A stretch of 64,000 nucleotides of DNA from GCA-2746795 sp964643965 (GTDB taxonomy: Bacteria > Chloroflexota > Anaerolineae > Promineifilales > Promineifilaceae). A program made the translations under genes and the position numbers. How positions within the stretch are numbered: position 1 is the first letter of the stretch; the number at the start of each line of letters is the position of its first letter. Of the stretch, positions 59,641 to 64,000 are shown one piece after another. Location: the NCBI GenBank assembly GCA_964643965.1, contig CAZXVH010000010.1, forward strand, positions 21,400 through 85,399, in the 5' to 3' direction. Under the pieces are notes generated by a model. The model had not been told where the DNA came from and made no database searches. It saw only the letters and a list, made by a program, of their open reading frames with translations.

Positions 59641-62600
59641 ATGTTAGTAAACAACCAAATAAGTGAACCACATGCCCCACGGACGCCAGAAATTGTCGGC
59701 CGTGATGAAGAAGTTAATGCCATAAAACAGGCAATTATTGGTAAAAATGCACGATCTGTTTTTTATTACGTAGCAGAAGGCGGCATGGGTAAAACCCGCC
59801 TGTTAGAAGAAGCGGACAGCATCAAAGCCCCTTTTTTATGCCCCCCCATTATTGATTTATATCACCAACAAAACCACAGCCCTGGTGGGCTGCGCCAGGC
59901 CATCGTTGACGGCTTGGGAGAAATGTATTTTCCTGAGTACAGTCGAAAACGAGCTGATTTTACCGAAAAACGCGAGTTCGGTTTTATGGGAAAGGAATTA
60001 GAAAAAATACGGGTGTCCCTCGATAAAGATTTTATCGAAGAATATAACAAGTTGGCAGCGAATCAACGCATCCTGCTTCGTTTTGACACCTTAGAGCTGC
60101 TGCAATATGAACATGATAACGTTCAAGTTGCCTGTTTGGTGAATGATGTAGACACTGTCATCAAAAATTGGTTGCTGACTGTTATCCCCCAACTAGATAA
60201 TTCAGTCACAATTTTTGCCGGCCGTCCTCGACCCAAAACCGAGGCTGAGTTCGCCAAAAAATTTAGCGCAGCAGGCTGCATTTTTGAAAAACATAGTCTG
60301 AGCGCATTTACACCAGATGAGGTAAGCCAGTACTTACATCTCTTGCAGCAAGATTCTCCTGATGAGTTTGGACAGATACTTTCTGCTGAAACCCAACAAA
60401 TGATCGGGAATTTATCTGAAGGTAAACCGATTCGTCTGGCTCTCATTGTAGACTTGCTGCTGCACGAGGAGCCTTTTGGGGAGTTGTCGGACAAGGACAA
60501 CATTGATAAACAGTTGGTTGAACGCTTGATGCGCCTGCCAGAGCCATATGGTCTGGCTATCACTTTTTCTCTACAAGCTCGTAAGGGCTTAGATAAACCG
60601 CTGTTACACCATCTATGGCCCCGGCAAGGGAATGTAGATACCGATCTGGATAAGATTATGGCAGGCATGCTCAACTTTGCCTTCACCAAAACCCATCAAG
60701 GCGACCCATCCCGCATCTTTCTTCACGACGAATTATATGATTTATACGATCGGTATTTCATCGGGGAGCCGCGTCACCGACAGGAATCTTTCAAACCACT
60801 GCGCGATTATTATATAGAAAGATTAAAGGAAGAAACCTCACCAGAAGAGATTGAAAATACCAAACTGGCCTTGTTATACTATGCTTTACACTGCAACCCT
60901 GATGAAGCCTATTATAAATATTATAGTCGATGGGACGAAGAGGCGATTAAAAAACATGAGACCGGGTTTGATATGCGTCTGCGTGATGAAGTGCTTCGTT
61001 TCTATAACCGGTATGCCTTCGATGAGAATTCTGATTTTTATGATAAGCGTGTGGCCGACCTTGTTCACGCAGAAAAAATTCACCGTGATTGTGCTGTGCG
61101 GTGGGTGAAGCGCCACCTGGCGCGGGGCGATTTTGAAAGAGCAGTAAAAGCGGCTGAAAATGTGCGTCAGCTAGATGGGATTTTCCAATGGGAAACTATT
61201 GACGACCCACTCTACAAAGCCAGTTTGTTAACGGCATGGAGTGAAGCGTTACTGTACACGGGCGCCGCAGAAAAAGATGTTCAGATGCTGCTCGATGAGG
61301 TTTTTGAACTGCTGCCTAACGGCGATTCTTCAGGCTCAGATATCGAACCAGATGCGGAAGAACTGGACAGCGACGTGTGGTGGCGCAAACAGATTCTAGG
61401 TAGGGCGTATAACAATCGTGGCTATTTATATTGGGCTAACGGCCGTTACGGTGTTGCCTTTGACGATTTCCGCCATGCTTTAGGCTATTTCCGACAAATA
61501 GACCTGGAGGACGAACGGGCCAACACCTTGACGAACCTGGCTTACGTCATGGCCTTATTAGGCCGGGTGGATACGGCTAAATATCATATTGAGCGGGCGC
61601 TTGAAATCCGGGAGCGGTTGGACAAAACCAGGCGATATACCATTGCTCTGAGTCGCAATACCCGTGGTAGGGTTTACGCATTAGGAGACCAATTCGACGT
61701 AGGAATTCAGGAATGCCGGGAAGCGCTAAATATCTGCGAAGAAGTGGAGGAAAATCGTGGTATTGGTATGGCTTGCAATGCCCTGGGATTCTCGCTGCGT
61801 CGCCGAGGAGAAGAATGGAAAAAGGGGGAGTTGGTCTATACCATAGAAAATGCAGAAACGGATTTTGCTGAGGCAGAAAAAAATCTAATCCGCGCCATAG
61901 ATATCTTTAGTGAGCCAGATGGCAAAAGTGAGCCAGATGGCAAAAGTGAGCCAGATGGCAAAAGTGAGCCAGATGGCAAATCAGATAGTGGGTCAGATAG
62001 TGGGTCAGATAGTGGGTCAGATAGTGGGTCAGTTAGTGGGTCAGTTACTGAGCCTATTCGTTTATGGGAAGCGCATAATGAGCTAGGCAGTCTTTACTGC
62101 GACTGGGCCTATTTAACACGTCAACAAAAAGATTTATCTCGAGCAGTCACCCAGTATGAAGATTCCATAAAGTATCAGAAAAAAGCGCTCGAAATTGCTG
62201 AAAAAAAGAATTTATCTTTTCAAATCACTGATTCGCACGATGATCTGGCGCAGGCTTGCCGTGATTACGGTGATCTGCTGATTGATATGGATGAACCTGA
62301 AAAGGCAGCCAGTCATCGCGCTGAGGCAGAAAAGTATCTGACCAGAATTGAAGCAGAACTAATCCCCAAAGAATATCAGTTGAAAAAGGGGGCGCATTTT
62401 GGCGATACCACCTTGCTGTCAGAATCGGGCGTCGCTTATTGGCTATCGTTGGGCAAAGTGTATTTGCAGCGAGGCATTTGGGAAGCGCATAAACTTGAAC
62501 GGCGAGAGGTTACCTTTGGCGAACGGCCGGAAGCAACAAGGCGCTGTATCCGTTATTTAGCCATCTCTTTTGTTTATTTTCAACAATATGGACCCCAATC

Positions 62601-62760
62601 TAGTCATGTGGATAAAATAATATGGGCCTTTACCCGGCGACTGGATTCTTTACGAGTTGCACCAGAAATGGCGCATGAGGAAATAGAAAAATTAGAAGAA
62701 GATTTTGGCTTGAATTTGCGCATCTTAAAGAATACGATTGATGATACGCTGGGGTTATAA
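59641..62760 (+). CDS. STAND NTPase with TPR repeats and a repetitive linker
   Basis: 1039 residues. EIVGRDEEVNAIKQA leads to the P-loop AEGGMGKTRLLEE (about 46-56); VTIFAGRPRPKTE, LSAFTPDEVSQYL and LSEGKPIRLALIVDLL follow STAND order. From about 480 to the end come TPR-type hairpins (YNNRGYLYWANGRYGVAFDD, LTNLAYVMALLGRVDTAKYH and others). Residues 757-800 are a pure tandem repeat, SEPDGK four times and SDSG four times, then SVSG, inserted between two TPR hairpins. AGAGGAA lies upstream of ATG 59641. It is followed within 16 bases by the GNAT gene. TPR arrays of STAND proteins usually sense ligands or partners. Confidence 0.8.
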   Translation: MLVNNQISEPHAPRTPEIVGRDEEVNAIKQAIIGKNARSVFYYVAEGGMGKTRLLEEADSIKAPFLCPPIIDLYHQQNHSPGGLRQAIVDGLGEMYFPEYSRKRADFTEKREFGFMGKELEKIRVSLDKDFIEEYNKLAANQRILLRFDTLELLQYEHDNVQVACLVNDVDTVIKNWLLTVIPQLDNSVTIFAGRPRPKTEAEFAKKFSAAGCIFEKHSLSAFTPDEVSQYLHLLQQDSPDEFGQILSAETQQMIGNLSEGKPIRLALIVDLLLHEEPFGELSDKDNIDKQLVERLMRLPEPYGLAITFSLQARKGLDKPLLHHLWPRQGNVDTDLDKIMAGMLNFAFTKTHQGDPSRIFLHDELYDLYDRYFIGEPRHRQESFKPLRDYYIERLKEETSPEEIENTKLALLYYALHCNPDEAYYKYYSRWDEEAIKKHETGFDMRLRDEVLRFYNRYAFDENSDFYDKRVADLVHAEKIHRDCAVRWVKRHLARGDFERAVKAAENVRQLDGIFQWETIDDPLYKASLLTAWSEALLYTGAAEKDVQMLLDEVFELLPNGDSSGSDIEPDAEELDSDVWWRKQILGRAYNNRGYLYWANGRYGVAFDDFRHALGYFRQIDLEDERANTLTNLAYVMALLGRVDTAKYHIERALEIRERLDKTRRYTIALSRNTRGRVYALGDQFDVGIQECREALNICEEVEENRGIGMACNALGFSLRRRGEEWKKGELVYTIENAETDFAEAEKNLIRAIDIFSEPDGKSEPDGKSEPDGKSEPDGKSDSGSDSGSDSGSDSGSVSGSVTEPIRLWEAHNELGSLYCDWAYLTRQQKDLSRAVTQYEDSIKYQKKALEIAEKKNLSFQITDSHDDLAQACRDYGDLLIDMDEPEKAASHRAEAEKYLTRIEAELIPKEYQLKKGAHFGDTTLLSESGVAYWLSLGKVYLQRGIWEAHKLERREVTFGERPEATRRCIRYLAISFVYFQQYGPQSSHVDKIIWAFTRRLDSLRVAPEMAHEEIEKLEEDFGLNLRILKNTIDDTLGL
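61909..62052 (+). repeat. In-frame coding minisatellite
   Basis: Four exact 18-base units AGTGAGCCAGATGGCAAA (61909-61980), then four exact 12-base units TCAGATAGTGGG (61981-62028), one unit with a single change and one degenerate unit (to 62052). Both units are multiples of three, so copy-number change keeps the frame. Confidence 0.95.
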
Positions 62761-62776
62761 ACCCATACCTTGAGTA

Positions 62777-63310
62777 ATGAGTAATATAGATTCTTCTGAG
62801 TTATCAACCTCATTGAGAATACGGCAGGCGCAAGCATCTGATGCTAATGATATAATTAAGGGCATAAATGATATATGTGTAGAAGGCGGAGCATTTTATG
62901 TCACTAATTTCATCCCCTCTGAAAAGTGGCTGTCGAAGTTGTGTCACCCAGAAACCATGCCAGACGATCTCTTGTTGATCGCTAATTGGCGTGGGCAGTT
63001 TGCTGGAGCCGTTAATTTATTTCGGGGCGAAGCACATACCTTGCATCGGCATGTGGCTGATTTGGGTTTATTTGTTTTGAGGCCCTATCGTCACCAGGGC
63101 GTTGGCACAAAGTTAATGGAAAAAACGCTGGGATGGGCCACTAAAAGAGACCTGGAAAAAATAACACTCTCTGTTTTTGCTAACAACCAACCGGCTATCC
63201 ATCTCTACCAACGTTTTGGCTTCAAATTAGAAGGGTGTCTTGAACGGCAAATTAAAACAGATTACGAGTACATTGATTTATGGTTAATGAGTTATACACT
63301 AACTACATAA
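62777..63310 (+). CDS. GNAT family N-acetyltransferase
   Basis: 177 residues. GNAT fold: LRIRQAQASDANDIIKGIND at the start, a central strand (FAGAVNLFRG) and the acetyl-CoA loop RPYRHQGVGTKLMEKTLGWA (R/Q-x-x-G-x-G/A type, about 113-121), then LSVFANNQPAIHLYQRFGFKLEG, the RimJ/RimI-like end (partly quoted: NNQPAIHLYQRFGF). It may acetylate a protein N-terminus or a peptide. It lies between the TPR-NTPase gene (16 bases) and the radical SAM gene (10 bases), so it is part of the same operon. Confidence 0.88.
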   Translation: MSNIDSSELSTSLRIRQAQASDANDIIKGINDICVEGGAFYVTNFIPSEKWLSKLCHPETMPDDLLLIANWRGQFAGAVNLFRGEAHTLHRHVADLGLFVLRPYRHQGVGTKLMEKTLGWATKRDLEKITLSVFANNQPAIHLYQRFGFKLEGCLERQIKTDYEYIDLWLMSYTLTT

Positions 63311-63320
63311 GGTATACACA

Positions 63321-64000
63321 ATGAATAGCAAACAATCCATAATTATTTTGAAGGAAAACGTTCTTTTTATTGATTCTAAGGTATCGGTCAATTGGCAAAA
63401 TCAATTAGAAAATAGCCGAATCTTGGAAAGCAATTGTCGGGAATATGATACCTTGTTTGAATCCAATTGTGCCTGTGCTACCCCCTCGCCCTTCTCCCAT
63501 GGAACACCGGCTATAGTGAACCAGCAAACCACTTTGCAGTGGGCCGGTTATACACGACCACTCGCTGATAATTACCATCTTTGCTTCGACATAAAAGGAG
63601 AAGAGGATGGGGCAGTTGTGGTTAACGAAGCGGCCTTTCGCCTATTACAACAGTTCCGCACTCCGCAATCTATTGCAGCTACCCTCAAGTCAACTAAACA
63701 ACCGGATGATACACAAGCGGCAGTTAAGCACTTAGCACAAATCGGGCTGCTAAAACCAACAGCTTCTATCCATAAGCAGCCGAATACCACCGTCAACACG
63801 CTCACCGCCTGGCTGCACGTCACCAATGATTGTAATTTGCGCTGCACCTACTGCTACGTGGATAAAACGCCTGACAAAATGGAGTTAGACCGCGGCTACC
63901 AATCAGTTGAGGCCGTGTTCCGTTCGGCTGTCAGTCAAAAATTTAAACGGGTTAAACTGAAGTACGCAGGCGGCGAAGCTACCATGAACTTCCCCACCGT
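63321..64000 (+). CDS. Radical SAM peptide-modifying enzyme with PqqD-like N-terminal region (5' part)
   Basis: 226 codons are in the window and the gene continues beyond it. Residues about 85-150 look like a PqqD/RRE-type winged helix (GAVVNEAAFRLLQQF, VKHLAQIGLLKP), the part that holds a precursor peptide in RiPP enzymes. The radical SAM cluster motif is CNLRCTYC at residues 171-178 (C-x3-C-x2-C), followed by YAGGEAT, which matches the GGE SAM-binding motif. Similar enzymes carry a C-terminal SPASM domain, which would lie outside the window. The precursor peptide is not seen here. Confidence 0.82.
   Translation, partial: MNSKQSIIILKENVLFIDSKVSVNWQNQLENSRILESNCREYDTLFESNCACATPSPFSHGTPAIVNQQTTLQWAGYTRPLADNYHLCFDIKGEEDGAVVVNEAAFRLLQQFRTPQSIAATLKSTKQPDDTQAAVKHLAQIGLLKPTASIHKQPNTTVNTLTAWLHVTNDCNLRCTYCYVDKTPDKMELDRGYQSVEAVFRSAVSQKFKRVKLKYAGGEATMNFPT

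Larger units (their letters stand above)
5836..61446. repeat. Highly iterated palindrome ACGGCCGT / AACGGCCGTT (dispersed)
   Basis: About 65 copies of the 8-base palindrome, most extended to AACGGCCGTT, scattered singly in coding and non-coding DNA on no fixed spacing. Examples by start of ACGGCCGT: 5836, 6021, 6050, 6480, 9225, 9786, 10779, 12323, 13620, 18207, 25507, 27305, 30402, 32361, 35687, 36272, 38243, 40112, 41900, 43207, 45155, 47218, 47232, 50158, 52232, 54584, 61439. In genes it reads as Thr-Ala-Val, Asn-Gly-Arg or Arg-Pro-Phe. None lies in 1-5835, one in about 13.7-24.9 kb and one in 54.8-62.7 kb. The count is by eye. Confidence 0.85.

Noticed and set aside
61909..62052. Possible CRISPR array
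   Set aside because: Units are contiguous, in frame and have no unique spacers; it is a coding minisatellite.

Overview
The window looks like a chromosomal segment of a filamentous or biofilm-type Chloroflexota bacterium, probably of the Anaerolineae/Caldilineae side. This is an inference from gene content: a Tad/Flp pilus locus, GT-C membrane glycosyltransferases, archease-RtcB, translin and DUF3467 proteins, large oligopeptide ABC systems and many STAND/CHAT-type genes. No rRNA or marker protein is present to prove it. A striking signature is a highly iterated palindrome, ACGGCCGT (usually AACGGCCGTT), which I count about 65 times by eye against roughly one expected. It is dense in the housekeeping-like blocks and nearly absent from the pilus block, the peptide-transport block and the AT-rich conflict block.

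Layout. 1-5417 (minus strand): a DegU-like regulator, a DegS-like kinase, a Flp pilin, a receiver-CpaE/TadZ fusion, the CpaF ATPase and the start of TadB. 5600-11851 (minus): a five-gene overlapping operon with a dolichol-phosphate-mannose-synthase-like GT2, a methyltransferase and three GT-C-like membrane proteins, for surface glycan or lipid glycosylation. 11921-14041: a RimK-like ATP-grasp ligase and a receiver/roadblock-like regulator, convergent. 14097-23995: an oligopeptide importer locus with one binding protein, two permeases and two ATPase pairs, one pair divergent from the rest. 23982-28981: two small membrane proteins, a second peptide-binding lipoprotein, an HExxH protein and a TPR protein. 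29099-36429: an ABC-2 exporter with large accessory membrane proteins, then DUF503. 36749-43569: DUF4230, ferredoxin, translin, DUF3467, archease, RtcB, a ComEA-like protein and a GT9 glycosyltransferase.

43559-52845 is an accessory zone that begins at a tRNA-Asp gene. Copies of the tRNA 3' end, each followed by an intrinsic terminator, recur at about 45020 and 52780. They bound two apparent insertions. The first carries a DUF433/DUF5615 toxin-antitoxin-like pair. The second carries a type I restriction-modification locus whose hsdR is broken (its Walker A region is deleted), with an intact hsdM, an intact hsdS and a Phd/VapC pair, plus a wrecked TPR-CHAT gene.

53102 to the window end is an AT-rich, all-plus-strand cluster and the best candidate for an undescribed system. 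It encodes a P-loop ATPase ending in an OmpR-type winged helix, a paralogous P-loop ATPase with an effector-associated domain and a CHAT protease domain carrying an embedded zinc ribbon, a Trypco2-like small protein, two more STAND-like NTPases (one with TPRs and an in-frame minisatellite), a GNAT acetyltransferase, and a radical SAM enzyme with a PqqD-like N-terminal region that runs off the edge. I infer an NTP-dependent sensing and proteolysis (defence or suicide) system coupled to, or next to, a peptide-modification module.
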